Source of the DNA: Ancylostoma caninum
Lineage: Eukaryota > Nematoda > Chromadorea > Rhabditida > Ancylostomatidae
Length of the DNA stretch: 64,000 nt
Assembly (NCBI GenBank): GCA_037903475.1
Contig: JBAJFG010000261.1
Location: forward strand, 62,001 to 126,000
Reading direction: 5' to 3'
A program made the position numbers and the translations under genes. This document shows, piece after piece, positions 23,680 to 36,068 of the stretch. The notes beneath the pieces are model-generated. The model was given only the letters and a program-made list of their open reading frames with translations, was not told the DNA's origin and searched no databases. The first letter of the stretch is position 1. Every line of letters starts with the position of its first letter.

Positions 23680-25872
23680 TAATGTGGATAGAGTATTTGA
23701 AACTACGTCTTCTGTGAACGAGAAATATGAGATGTTTATAGCTATACTGAATCATGCGCTGGATCTGTTTGTTCCGTGGATTTTGGCAATTCCATCCAGA
23801 TCTAACTTGCCACCATACCTCAGAGACATGTTGGAGAAAAAGGAGCGTTTGCACAGTCTCGCAAAGGCGAATGGTGATTGGGAAGCTTACTAGAGATTCA
23901 TATAACGGTTTACAAAAAAAATTAAGCTCCTACAACACTTCACTAGAAAAAAATCTTCAAATCTTTAGGAAACAGGATTTTCTGAGGTTTCTGAGATTTA
24001 AGCTATCTAAAAGAACACATGGTAGTTTAAACTGTGGTGAAGAAATGGCAATGACTGATGCTCAGAAAGCAGAAGTATTTTCAAATGAATTCCGTAAAAT
24101 GTATTCACCGATGACGGACTTGTGCCATCAATAGACATTAATGTAAAGCAACCGATGACTGATTTTCCGTTTTTCCAACCGTTTGCTGTCTATGAGTATT
24201 TGATGAAATGACCAAGTTCTTATTCCCGAACTCCTGATCGTATACGTTTCCACTTCATAACGAACACAGTTGTATATATCCGTTGGCTTATTTATTTAAC
24301 CAATCTTTGATGTATGCAGGAGTACCTCGCCGTTGGAAACATTCGCATGTTACGCCTATCCTAAGAAAAAACCTTCTTCTGATCCGATAAATTACAGACC
24401 AGTTAGTGTAACTTCGGTGTTCTGCAGGATTTTCGAAAAGAGTATTAAAATCACATCCAACGTCACCTACATGTTAACGGAATTATTCCCCGTAATCAAC
24501 ATGGCTTTGTTTAGGGTGAATCAGTAGAGACGAATCTCTTGGAATGCAGGAATGGCTGAACTAACACATTGGGTAGTTGCAGAAGTTGCGACGTAATCTA
24601 TGTATTTTGATTTCGCTAACGCTTTCGAGAGGGTCAGTATTTCAAAGCTTATTATAAGAATGAAAAGCTTGGATTTCATCAAAGCATCAGAAATTAGATC
24701 TTGCAACATCTGAGTGGTAGAACTTTCCAAATAATAGTAAGGTCATCGTTATCTTTGGTAGAAGAAGTGTAAAGCGGTGTGCCACAAGGTGGTGTCCTAT
24801 CGCTACTGCTATTCAATGTGTATGCAGCTGACGTTCTTGGAACGGAATTAAATGTAAACAGCTCGCAGATGACTTGAAAACTCATCGCGAAGTCTCATGT
24901 GCTGAAGATGTAGCTGCTATTCAGATGGCAATAAACGATTTAGTTGAGTGGTCAAGAAACTGGCAGATTCCATTGCCTTCTGAAAAGACGCTGCATCTTC
25001 GAATAGGAAACCCAAATATTAAAACCTTTTACAATATTTCGTCGGCTCTCATGGAACAGTGGAATCAGTAAGGGATTTAGGTTACCACTATGATGAATCT
25101 CTTGATTTTTCGGCCCATTTCGAGAAGATGTGTAAGAAAGCAACGACTCGTAGTTTCCAAATTTTTAGAGCCCTGTCAACTGAGGATATGAACCTGTTAT
25201 TATTAGCGCATAAAATGTACAGTGGACGGCAATGGCGGTGACCCATTCGCGGCCTCGAGAAGGACGCAGCGCAACCGCGCCGCGTGCGCCGGGATTGGTA
25301 TCACCGCCGCCGGAATGCTATTCTCGGGTCCTTTCTTCCCGATTTGCTCGAAAATCCTTAAAATCGGGTAGAAAATCTGCTATAAATTGCATAACAGCAG
25401 AAGAATACATAGGTTACGGCGCGTGCGGCGCGGTTACGTGACGTCCTTCTTGAGGCCGCAGATGGGCCAACGCCATTGACGTCCACTGTATGTAAGACCC
25501 ATATTGGAATGGGGTTCCACGGTCATTATTCCCTACCGAAAACAAGACGTCCTCAAGCTTGAAAGAGTTCAGAATTATTATACTAGAAAAATGTTCATTA
25601 GAATGGGGGAAACTTCTTATTCTAACATTCATAACTCCAGTATCAGAAATGGTAGTTTTGGCCTAGCAACCCCTGAATCCAGACGAACAATGCTCGATAT
25701 TTGCATTATACATAAATTGCTTGACCCTGCATTTGTTATTAATGCTCTTGATTTCTTCAGCATAACACCCTCAATTACTGGCCCATTTAAAGTCGCGTTT
25801 CCAAAACCTAATCGTGTAATAAGAGAAGCTAGTTTTACTATCAGGGCAAGGGAACTGCATTTATCAAAATAA
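23680..25872 (+). pseudogene. LINE reverse transcriptase (Jockey/CR1-like)
   Basis: Pieces in order: a linker region (VDRVFETTSSVNEKYEMF, then PPYLRDMLEKKERL) at 23684-24134; the NYRPVSVTSVF box near 24384; the first catalytic-Asp box FDFANAFERVS near 24610; SGVPQGGVLS near 24775; the catalytic LADDLKT box near 24862; the DLVEWSRNW and DLGYHYDE thumb-region parts near 24937-25100; and the C-terminal YRKQDVLKLERVQ part at 25530-25872. Both Asp boxes survive, but at least three frameshifts and several stops separate the parts, and the MITE cuts it after the codons for AHKMY. If intact it would copy element RNA into DNA at a nicked target. This copy is dead. Confidence 0.92.
25218..25490. mobile_element. 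273-bp TA-flanked MITE, copy 2 (nested)
   Basis: Ends TACAGTGGACG and CGTCCACTGTA, with inverted arms running through CAATGGCGG and GCGGCCTCGAGAAGGACG. It has the same length as copy 1. It lies inside the reverse transcriptase: removing the element and one TA restores an uninterrupted reading frame across AAAATG-TA-TGTAAG, so TA is the target duplication. Confidence 0.95.
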
Positions 25873-26060
25873 GCAAGAGATTCCCCATGAAGTGTTCCAG
25901 TGCTTCGTTCAAACGAAGTCCAAGATATGTGTAGCATAGATGAATATGAAAACTATACTTTTTTTCAACTTAATGGTAACTCTCAGCCAGAATTTGTATT
26001 TTAACTGAACTGTGTATCCATAGCGTTGTAAATAAGACGCAATAAATCAATTAAATCAAG

Positions 26061-28405
26061 AAGCAGAAGATCATTACCCCATAAATTTGATGAGAAATGT
26101 CTTATCCCTCGAAATAAGGAGTGCTTTGTGAGATACTCATGAATGGGAAGAAGCGCATGCATAATTCAGGAATAATTCCGCCTGAATTCGCGCTACGGGC
26201 AAAATTCGATTTGAAATCAACTTCATCATCTACCAGTATTTCCTAGAACATATGGTGAGCAAAAATTGCCAAATGTAGAGAATATCTACTTGTTTTTGGT
26301 TTTTCACCTAAGCACACGTTAATCCTCACATCCTGTGTTTGCATAAGTTATGCAGGGCTTAAATTGGTGCGGATATGCTAATCGCCATAAGCACCAGTGT
26401 GGGTGGTATAAGTTGGGTAGGGGATGAGCATCAGCTGGGGGAGTCACGAAATGCAAGCAATCCCTAGCAGAGAGTGGTAGCGAAGGTGGCTAACTCGTCC
26501 TTTTTCTGAGGAAGGAGAGAGGAAGGAAAGAGGCATCAGAAGTGCGAAGTACAACACCAGATGAACGTCACGTCAAAATGCTGCGTCCACTTTCGTTAGG
26601 AAGAACACGGAGACAAAAAAAAAGCATGTTGATGGGGATTTTACTAGCAACAAGTGGGGTTTTGCGTTGATATTCGCTGGTTGTTCCCCATTAGTTGGAC
26701 AGTCGTGAATCTGAACGAAAACCCTGGTCATTCATACAATTGGTTCTTGCCTTAATTCCTAGGAAAATTTATCAAGATTCCTGTAAAGGGTTTGAGGAAT
26801 CTTCGAGGAAAACAAGCGGAATCTAGTGGGGACATGGGGGAGATTTAGCTATAATCTGATCCAGAGCCACCGATGGGTAAGAAAATGGACGACATGCGTA
26901 AAACATAACAGGAACTTACCCATGGAGGGCTGCATTCTACGAAATGCATAATTTACACAGAGTTCCTAATAAATCCAGGTGGAAAAATTCGTAGGTGTGA
27001 GAAATAACCAGAGAACTAAATAAAAGGAGTTCATTTAATGAAATGACCAGAGAACTATGGAAACGGAGTTAATCTTAAGAGATAGAAAAAAATGCGAAAT
27101 ATTTTTCTAAAGACAACGAATGAAGCTGCAAAGCTGAAGTTTTGATTGCTTTAAGAGGAATAATTACAGTTGAGGAGCTGTTTGCGTCCGGTTTGGAGAC
27201 CGTGGCTATCTAACATCTCTGACTTTCAGAAGAAAAACAATTACCGAGACAGGGTGAATGAAAGCTCATTGCGGTCTTTTTAGGTATTTTTCCTGCAAAA
27301 CACCATTGCAACATGAAAAACGCCTTGCGATTAAGGCAGAGATGTAGTTAAGACAAAGATGTACTTGTAACGTTACTGTACCGCTCACTAGAAAGCCCCT
27401 TGGAAATTTATCGTAATTTGCTCGATGCTCCTACGATAAAACGTTCCAAGCCAAGAATGAACAACACAGATGAGCTTATGAATACCCTCAGGCTTATTAC
27501 GTAGAGCGGTCGTGATTGTGACCTCCTCTCTTATTTCGCATTCTCTATAGCTCTCATTCGTATACTACTTGCTTGCAATTGTATCTAGACGTGCTGTGTT
27601 GTTTGTCACCTTGTGTGCCTAACCTTGCCAGTCTGGTTGTTTATTCTTCTCTAAGGTCATTGTTATCACAAGAGCTGGAAGATACTTTCGATTGCATCTA
27701 GACTTGACGAAGGTGTTAAAGAATGAGCACAGGAGTCGACAATATTCGCGACACGAAGAAACTTATACTAAATGAGGCTCCGAGGTGACGCTATCTCACC
27801 ATATCTAAAGCTGTTACTACTACAGAGTTAGCAATAGACGGTATCTCCGGCGGACTCGAGTGGTCACATGCTTGCACATAATTAAACTCTGACAAGAAAT
27901 GAAGAAATTGTATTAGATGGATATGTACTTACAAGTCCTCGTTTTCTGCGCGGACACGTGGCTCTCCTTAGGAAGGCTTGAGCCTAATGCCACTAAGATA
28001 GAAACATACACGATAATCCTTAAAGTCTTCGGTTGGCGTTTGAGTGTTGCGACACCTCCATATAATAAGTAATGACAATCAGATGATAAATTTTTGTTCG
28101 GTCAGTTACTCTCCTTACATTTTCATATATGGTTTTTCGTTGCGTTTGAACACAAAAAACCTTACTAGACAGGATGATTCAAACAACTCTTGGGTTACCA
28201 TGTGTCAGCGAGGTTAAGAAAAACCTTGTACGAACTCATATTTTGAAGACTGAGCAGAAAAAAAAACCTAAAAAAAGAAGTTGTCAGTTCTACCGGATTC
28301 CCTGAGGTTCATTTGTTAACAACATTGGTTCCATTCCATGCCTGTACGCAAAACAAAACTACTGCGGCTGTGACCTGCACTCAGAGGAATACAGACTGTT
28401 AGGTA
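26061..28405. other. Unique AT-rich sequence
   Basis: No gene or paired-end element. A 40-bp tandem duplication (AACCAGAGAACTA...GGAGTT twice) lies at 27007-27084. Confidence 0.45.
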
Positions 28406-28653
28406 GCCGCTATACTCCTCGAGGAGTATAGGCTGCCGTAGCCGGTGACGCCTGCCGCCGTTCGCCAATGTTGGCGATCAATCGATATGCATCGACGCCA
28501 CAATCGCCAACAGTGGCGGTCGCTGATGTTGGCAATCGCCCGTCGCCGGCGCCGGCGGTCGCTGCACACCCCGACCATAGTCGATGCCCACCGGGCCTCA
28601 CAATCACTAGGGACGGCGACGCAGGTGCTATAGTCCTCGAGTACTATAGCGGC
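28406..28653. mobile_element. 248-bp element with palindromic ends
   Basis: Both ends carry GCCGCTATA followed by a CTCGAG-centred palindrome: CTATACTCCTC-GAGGAGTATAG at 28410-28431 is a perfect 22-bp palindrome, and a near-palindrome sits at 28628-28649 in inverted relation. The GC-rich interior holds CGATC/GATCG-type dyads. No clear target duplication was found. Open frames are shadows. Confidence 0.75.
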
Positions 28654-29237
28654 AGTTTTAGGTTGCTCCGAAAGTCTTGCATCAAATTTCACACTTTTTT
28701 CAAACAAGCATAACATCATTGTTCATAGATGGAACCTGAGGTGGTAGCAAACCTCCTGAAACCATGATGAAACGGTGAGGCGAGGATGGCGGTTAACTGT
28801 CAGGTCTGGCTTACAACCATGAACAAGCTATGAGCTACCTGACAAGTGTGGTGCTTGAATGATGAGGCTTTAGCAAGATATTCAAACCATCAGAGGCTTC
28901 GAACTTCCAACCATCAAATAGTCGATGTCCTCTGTGTGTGCTGACATACCTTTGCACCACAGACGTCACTGCTAACACAATTAGTGTGATCATTACAACC
29001 AAAGCAGCTAGTAAGCCGCGTCCCGCATAACCTCACTTTGATGCGTTCCGTACTCAAAAAAAAATGGAATTTAATCTTAGAAGGAGTGAGGCTTAGCAAC
29101 CGAAATAATCCACAAGGAAGTCGAAGTCATCGATGATCTCCGGCGGAAGGTTATGGTGATCGAGATGGTGGGAACACTGATCAGCCAGGTGTACCCAGAA
29201 CTACGTCTTCACCAAAAAGGAGTTAGTGTTTGCTTAA

Positions 29238-29418
29238 AGGCAGCAGGAGCTGAAATCCTCGACTCCTAGCTGAGCTGTGGCTGATGAAGTACAGACTCAG
29301 CACATCATAAATGTGAAACGAACACAGACAATGATGACTTACCTGCAGAGAAAATGGAACATTCGTCGCGAACACACCTGGCCGTGTTCGCGCGCGGACA
29401 TTTCAGCTCCTGCTGCCT
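29238..29418. mobile_element. TTAA-flanked element, 181 bp
   Basis: Perfect 19-bp inverted ends AGGCAGCAGGAGCTGAAAT are flanked by TTAA on both sides (29234-29237 and 29419-29422). The interior has no coding capacity. Shares TTAA plus AGGCAG with elements at 31653 and 52666. Confidence 0.85.
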
Positions 29419-29422
29419 TTAA

Positions 29423-31387
29423 CTGGCAATAACGATGAACTCGAATCATGTGCAACAAGTCCTATGAAGGACTTTTTTGCGAAACCATGAGGTCACCATC
29501 TGCGTCTCGCTCGTCGCAGACGTTTTCATTTTCCGTGTTACAGTTGTTTCCTGCTCGCAGAAAATTCCGCGTAACGGTGAGCTTACAATTCGATTTGGAA
29601 CTTCACCCGCACGTGTAGTCCAGATTTCGTCCTAGTATTTAGACACCACACAAAACTCTATTTGGGTCAATAAAAGTTGCATGACCTATCCTGGAGTTCT
29701 CCGTTAGCTGAAAATGAGCTATCAATTACGTCCCTCGTTAACTGGTAGTTTCAACAGGTTTACTACCACCCTTGGTCTGCCAATTCCTATAGTTAAGACT
29801 TTTGGACGGACATAGTTCAATGGGCCTCGCGTGACTCGAAAACATTATGTGAAGATTTGAAAGTATATTCCAAGTTCTCTTCAAAAAAAAATTATCAGAT
29901 GACATTGCTCTGCAAGGAATTCAGGGATATTTAACCAATCGTCTAGTAAGCAGTGCACGAGTCGTCAGAGCAAAATCAAGGCAAAATACCTGTTCCACCA
30001 TCATTTTGGCTGCGATGAGGCTGTTAAGCTGTGAAAATGCTCGATAGCTGAACCTGTTCTAACTGAGGAAGCCCAAAATCTTACTTCATGAATCTTCAAA
30101 AAGAATTATCAGATGATATGGTTTTGCAAGGAATCAAATAAATAATGAAATATATATTCATCACGTACACGGGGAAAGGGTTAAATCAGCGAAGATTGAA
30201 AACCTCAAGTTCCCCCCCCCCCAAGATGAAGAAAAATTCTACATAGGGAGCGCATACATGGGCAGGTAATTATTAATTACTGCACTTAGTGCCAGAATAA
30301 GAATGTCCTACTAATGGGAGGAAACAAAAAGCAGTATGAAGGATGGGTTTATGAGAACCGTGGCAACAAGCGACGAAGAGCGAACACAAGCTGAAAAGAG
30401 CTGTGAGCACTGCGACGTCTTCGGCAAATTCTACGATGCCATGCGGATGCCATAAGCTGCAGCTCTCCAGAGTTCTACCTCATTATCTCTCTGTAAATAT
30501 TTGTATGCAATAAGCATCCACGTATAAATACTGGATGGGGGCGTCTACTCTCCGTGCCGTGACGTCACTATGTTGTTTCGTTCATAGCGACTTCTAAACT
30601 GCCTTGCATGGTTCCAGTGGGTCTCTTTTCTTCAATCACATTGGATCGGTGGGCGGAGGATGGGACCTGCTGCCGCCTAGTCCAGCCAATGTGCTACAGT
30701 TGAGAGTGCAGCTTTTCTTACTGGATAATTGGGACACGTCGACAGCAATTTTCATTCACATTCGCATGCAAAAGACTGATGTCGGTGAACCCCGGTGGTG
30801 GACACGATTCAGCTGGTCCCGCTGGTTTAGGCTTAAGGGTCAAGCGGAGGTTGTTGAAAACAAGTTGTGATACTGCGTGTAAGTGACAAATACGGTCCAG
30901 AGGGGGTATCATTTTCCAAGAAAGGGAAGAAGAATGAGAAAACAAATGAACACAAGATGCATATTTTGCCCCATAGCAGTTTTCGCAGCAATTTTTGCTT
31001 TTACCTTCCAACTCATGTTTTTCGCAACCGCAACACCCACTTGCACTTCGACTACCTTATTTCTAGAACGACCCCATCCTTCCTCCGAAAACAATCGGAA
31101 ATTCTTACAGAATCATTCTATAATTTATAAAGAAGGCCTTTTTATGCTACTGCGAGTGAGGGTTGAGGATAAAATGGAAGTGTCTATGCTAACTTACATT
31201 TAGTATCCATTCTATGCATTACCCTTATACGGTTTCTAAACTAAGGAATACGCCCTTTTTTGAGCTCATCAGTAAGGGAAAAAAGACATGGGAATGAGCA
31301 TTATATGTCATTTTTCTTCTGTTATTTATTCACTTTATTCTTCGTCATTATAATCTGGCTGTTTCGAGTTCCCTGTATGGAGTCTAG
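29423..31387. other. Mostly unique sequence
   Basis: Holds the spaced 45-bp direct repeat, an 11-C run at 30212-30222 and overlapping open frames near 30604-31203 on both strands, none with splice or homology support. Confidence 0.4.
29878..30131 (+). repeat. Spaced direct repeat of about 45 bp
   Basis: TCTTCAAAAAAAAATTATCA with GATGACATTGCTCTGCAAGG at 29878-29922 recurs with few changes at 30087-30131. The 165 bp between is unique. No function apparent. Confidence 0.55.
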
Positions 31388-31533
31388 TAGGGCTGGAATT
31401 CATGAAACGATAACCAAGCAAACCAACGATGGCTAGAGTGATTGCTTATCGCGTTGACTACATAGTGCTAAGAGACGCAGACAACAAAAGTTGGTTTGCT
31501 AGCCTGGGTTATCGTTTCATGAATCCCAGCATA
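31388..31533. mobile_element. GATTCATGAAAC MITE, copy 1
   Basis: Ends GCTGGAATTCATGAAACGAT and, inverted, GCTGGGATTCATGAAACGAT, bounded by TA. The interior matches, in the opposite orientation, the copy at 63082-63236 (TAGCACTATGTAGTC, GCGATAAGCAATCAC). Confidence 0.85.
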
Positions 31534-31652
31534 GGAATGAGTCGTTTTGGTACGAAAAATCAAGTTAGAAAAGGTGTCACAGCGAGTGTGGCGGTGGTCA
31601 CCAGTGAGAACGTGGGGTTTTCACTACCGCACCTTTCTTATCCAGTCGTTTA

Positions 31653-32076
31653 AAGACAGCACTCACGGAAATTTCCACTTCTGAAATGAATCGCTTACCA
31701 TGTAGTCAGCCGCTGGACAATCGCAACAGTAAGTCGAACACCTCGAATGGCCGTCTACCTGTGAAGATACAGCCGTGGACACATCAGCCGCTCTGGACAT
31801 TAGGGTTCCGTCGCGCCAACAAACACCGTTGACAGGGTGTGCGCGTGTGGTTCAGCGGGGGGCGTGTTTATGAAATTCGTACCATTTGCAGGGTTCCGTG
31901 GCGGGACCCATCACGGAACACTCGTCCGCGCTGTGGACACACATGAAGTAGCGCCATCATTTCCTGTGTTTTTTGCGTGTTTCACGCTACTTCATCGTTG
32001 TCAATGAGTTCATCGCCCCTAACAACCCCGATATACCGCGAAATCTTCAACCCAAAGATTTCCGTGAGTGCTGCCT
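31653..32076. mobile_element. TTAA-flanked element, 424 bp
   Basis: Inverted ends AGACAGCACTCACGGAAAT (left) and AGGCAGCACTCACGGAAAT (right, inverted) lie between TTAA at 31649-31652 and 32077-32080. The interior is GC-rich relative to the flanks, has no transposase, and contains several short CACGGAA/TTCCGTG dyads. Confidence 0.85.
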
Positions 32077-32856
32077 TTAAAGTCAAATGCTTAGAAACTG
32101 TAGTACAGGGAGCATCCATCCCAGTTCTCAATGTCCGAATGCTAGGATCCGATTTAGGTTCCAAGACTATCCTTAACATTGATCGTCGAAGAACAACCTA
32201 CTATCACGACCATGGTTGCCTTGGGGTTCAAAATCGCTGGAGGAGAATATCGCCAACCAGTACCCCATCGTCCACGGGAAAGATAATCCTAAGCTAAAAC
32301 AAATACATGATTACCGCACACTTCCGATGAAATAACCATGACCACCCAGAAATCGCGTCGGCTCATCATTGTAATTCTCATTCGTTCGCTTCCGTACAAA
32401 AAGATTCTGAAAAGAGTTAGCCAGAATATTGAAGCGGTCTGGGTGAGGAGCAATAGATTTTTCGTATATTTACACGAGTTTGCTTGAAATTGGTCAAATT
32501 CCACAAAAGAGAGAAGTTTATTTGCGCATACTCCAAAACGGCAATTAATTTTGCACCAACCTGATATAATCTACGCAACCGTCCAAATTATGTCAGTTAC
32601 AGATTTTGAAGTTGGATTTGCCCAGCTCGTACGGTTTTGGCCAAGAATTTTGTAATTCCTGTGCTTTCTGCGTGCAATGGGTCGGGTTTCGGATTTTCAA
32701 CTCTTCAAAGATTTTGTTTGTGTGCTTGTAAGTGGATATTCATTCTGAGCTTTCGCTGATTTTGTTTTGACTTTGAGCTTTTGTTCTCCTACATGCATCA
32801 TACAATGATCTACTTTTCACGTTTCATGAGTGGCTTCAAATTTCTGTACTCTTTAG

Positions 32857-33102
32857 CTTGAGTAATTGCGTAAAATGTAGAAAATATAGATTCGGATACC
32901 TTAACAATTGCGATGTAGTCCTCGTAAAACACAGCCTTGAAAGTCTTGGAAGTCTGACAACACACGACCCCACTGGGTTGCGCAGTTCAAAATCATCGTA
33001 TTGTTATGCTCAGTCAAACAAAAACATTAGGAGCAGCGAAAACAGAGGAGAAGAGGATGAGCACAAATTGAAAAGTAGAGATAATAGGATTCATTATGTG
33101 AA
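32857..33102 (+). CDS. Candidate internal exon, unknown
   Basis: CTGTACTCTTTAG precedes an open frame of about 82 codons that ends at GAA followed by GTGAGT. The peptide starts LSNCVKCRKYRFGYL and ends in a charged stretch (ENRGEEDEHKLKSRDNR). Both splice sites look good, but no partner exon was identified and the minus strand is also open here, so chance remains a serious alternative. Confidence 0.22.
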
Positions 33103-33109
33103 GTGAGTA

Positions 33110-35478
33110 TAGAATTTTATTTTTGCTCAGAATGTGAGCCATCCAGGCTAGGAAGGACCAGTAAAGACTTTCTACGGTGAAATTAGCAGCTTGGTCAAGC
33201 ACCTGCGAAATGCAGGAAAGTTGTGCATAGGACAATTTAACAGTGTCGCCGCAAGGAAAATCAGTCTATTTATGGGCGAATTCATAATAAGCCCTTTCAA
33301 CAAGAGTAATCAAACAAAATAGGGATACAATGATATCATCGTCGCGTGTGACTCAAATGCGACCTCCCCTTGTCGCTTCGTTAAAAGCGATGTTGTATAA
33401 AACATCTATTCAGTCATGTCCACCGTCAAAGAACTCTACTACGATACGGTTGGGAACGAGCTGTATGAAACTAACGTGAGGCAATGTTTATACAGTTCCT
33501 GAGGGCGAAAGTGAGAACAGACCAGGAAGTAGACTTGAGCCTCAGGGCGCACGAGAGATAATAGGACATTTACGTCTAATCAAGCACACTTATATTCATT
33601 TGTTGTTGTTTCCACTCACACGAACACGAAAACTGACCATTAAAAACGAAATCATTCAGCAGGGGCCTCATCTTTGTAACAATCTCGAACAGAAGCCCAG
33701 GTGCTGCGATCGTACAAAGCGGTCGAGCTGCAGATGATGCACCCAACAAAGAGTTAGTAGGATTTTCACTGTAATTTTGTGAGGAACCTAGACAGGTGGA
33801 GGAACAGCAAGCCTAACGGTAATTCTGGGTCAAAAAGCTATGGCAACATTAGTTGCTGCACTGTGAGCAAGTAAGTAGCAAGTAGCAAGCAAGTTTGGAC
33901 TCCTGAGCAACAAAGGGTGGGAAGGTGGTGGCAGCGGGGTGAAAGGAACCTCCTTTTAATATTAGCTCACTACAGCCCTAAGTAACTGCTATCTGATGGC
34001 GCAGACGGAAAGAGTGGTCTGCAGTTAACTACACTATATAGTTAACAGAAATAGATTATGCGCATTGAGAACTGCTGTTATGGCGCAATCAAAGCAATTA
34101 CTGTACCCCTTCCGTTGCTCAAGCTCTGAAATGCAAACTGTAGCCTGCAGGTATGCGCAGTAGTCCTGAACAAGGAGAGAAGTAGGTCCAGCTGCATTAT
34201 TAGTGATGAAATGGTGTAGTGTACAGAGATGGAGGAATTATTTGCTAGGATTCACTAATAGTCTTCAAAATATGTACACAGCACTCAGTGAATGTGGGTT
34301 ACAAGTGATCTTCTATAGGCAATAACTATTTTGCTCAAGCTATCCATCCAATTTCTGGCGAATTCTGCCTCGCTCTTCAAATATTTGTTTCAAAACAGGC
34401 TCAGAAATTCATAGAGTGCATAGGCGCGTGTAAGTGGGACGAGAGGGTACGATATTTCCAAGGACCCGACTAACGGCTCGGACAAAGCTGGCCAAGAATG
34501 ACCAGATAACGGATACAACATACACAGATAACAAATAAGGGATGGGGGCTGGTATGGGACACAAGCTAGCACGACGACCAAGACATAGTGAAGAATTTTT
34601 TTTTTGAATTCGGGCCAAGAGCAGACGGTCTGAATCACCATCTCCTACCTTACTCCAAGAATGTAGACCACCGATGAAACTTGGTGGAAAAAGCACTAGA
34701 ATATCTTGCATAAACATTTTACTGTAAAGGACTACTTTCGGAAAAAAAGACCGAACAGAAAACAGCCGATTCCTGTTTTATCTGGGCCGTTTCTCGGTGC
34801 TGGAACTGAGGCTGAAGGAGCGGATAACGCGTACAGAACCATGGTTAAAGGGCGGAATGGATAGCCGGATACTGATGAGCCGCTTATCCCTGAAGCTTTC
34901 CGTGAAGTGAATCTTGTTTCGATTCCATTTCAATAAAAAAAAACCCTGACATTCCTAGGAAGTCCCTATTAATAAAGGAGTGACAACCAAAATTTTTACT
35001 GGTTCATTCTGGATAGTAGAAAGTTGACGGCAGCTAAGTATCAGCTACTTTGAAGAAATCTGGTTTTTTCAACAAAAAAAAAACGCCAGATCCGAAAAAC
35101 CGAATGCTTCACTTACACCAGGCATAATTGGAGTACTTCGCGAGCACATTGACGTCCGAGTGTTTCCTCCTAAAGAGTGTGAGGAGAGTTCGCACAAGAC
35201 GAGCGCAACGCCTAAGGTCGTAGTCACAGATATGGTAGCAAGCAATCTATTAGGGCAGACTTTTTTGAGCTTGATTTTTATGAGTAGAACGTTTTCGCCG
35301 ACAGTTTCTTATGACGTACTCTCGGAGCAGGTGAAAATGGTACTCTGGTAGATGAAATCCACTGTGCCGTTTGTACTTGAGGACGTTCATTTACGCAATG
35401 TTACAATAACTACTAGATGAAAAAATTGGACACGTGACAGGAGACCCTATTCGAACTACAGTAGCTAGGAACAGAGTA
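33110..35478. other. Unique sequence, nothing recognised
   Basis: No paired-end element or supported gene. Overlapping frames at 34390-34717 (-) are shadows of one another. Confidence 0.4.
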
Positions 35479-35762
35479 TAGTGGCTTTCATACATTTGCC
35501 GCGGCGGCAGTCGCCCATGGTTAAGCATAGGCCGGCGACGTCGCGGCGGCGGCGCCGCGGCGACGTCGCCGCGACAAGAGCTTGTTTACTTTTTTGCCGC
35601 GGCGCCGCCCGGCGACGTCGCCCAGCGGCAAGCGGCAAGGAATGGTCGAGGGGGTATTTTGTCGCTGGGCGACGTTTGTGTGAAAGCGCGGCATGCCGCT
35701 CGGCGGCAACTTTTGCCGCGGCGGCGGCGGCGCCGCCGCGGCAAATGTATGAAAGCCCCTTA
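35479..35762. mobile_element. GC-rich foldback MITE
   Basis: Perfect 26-bp inverted ends run GGCTTTCATACATTTGCCGC plus GGCGGC at 35483-35508 and 35732-35757, bounded by TA. The 284-bp interior is dominated by GCGACGTCGC and GGCGGCGCCGCG self-complementary blocks, so nearly the whole element can fold. It stands out sharply in composition. The open frames across it are by-products of the GGC/GCC repetition. Confidence 0.88.
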
Positions 35763-35833
35763 TGAGAGAAGTAGTAGAGGTACAGAGCACAAAGAACTCA
35801 TTGAAGTAACGCGCTTTGTAGTCGTTAAATACA

Positions 35834-35856
35834 GGGTAGCCCATAATTATGGTAAA
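35834..35856 (+). repeat. Solo TACAGGGT element end
   Basis: TACAGGGTAGCCCATAATTA resembles the left termini of the TACAGGGTG elements. No inverted partner was found nearby. Confidence 0.35.
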
Positions 35857-36068
35857 AATAAACAATCACTCATTCAAACTGCATTTCAACTCCATCTGGA
35901 ATTGCGACATAGTGTTTCTGTTTGCTATTGAAGAACAAACAAAAACAAATGTTGAGTTCCAAAATATCATTCATCTACTGCAATGACGCTGTGACGTGTA
36001 ACGGTTTCGTTGAGTTGGCATCGAAACTGTAAAACTCACTTCTCACAAGTGAAGTCCCTTCCAACAAT

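Larger units (their letters stand above)
23650..26060 (+). mobile_element. Non-LTR retrotransposon, 5'-truncated and decayed
   Basis: A single degraded reverse-transcriptase gene in three shifting frames occupies the plus strand, followed by about 190 bp of non-coding tail ending in GTAAATAAGACGC and AT-rich sequence. The endonuclease domain is not recognisable, so the copy is either 5'-truncated or too decayed upstream. It is interrupted by a 273-bp MITE at 25218-25490. The protein resembles the Jockey/CR1 branch of LINEs. Confidence 0.9.

Noticed and set aside
35481..35931. Arg/Ala-rich frames on both strands
   Set aside because: They are by-products of GGC/GCC repetition in the GC-rich foldback element.
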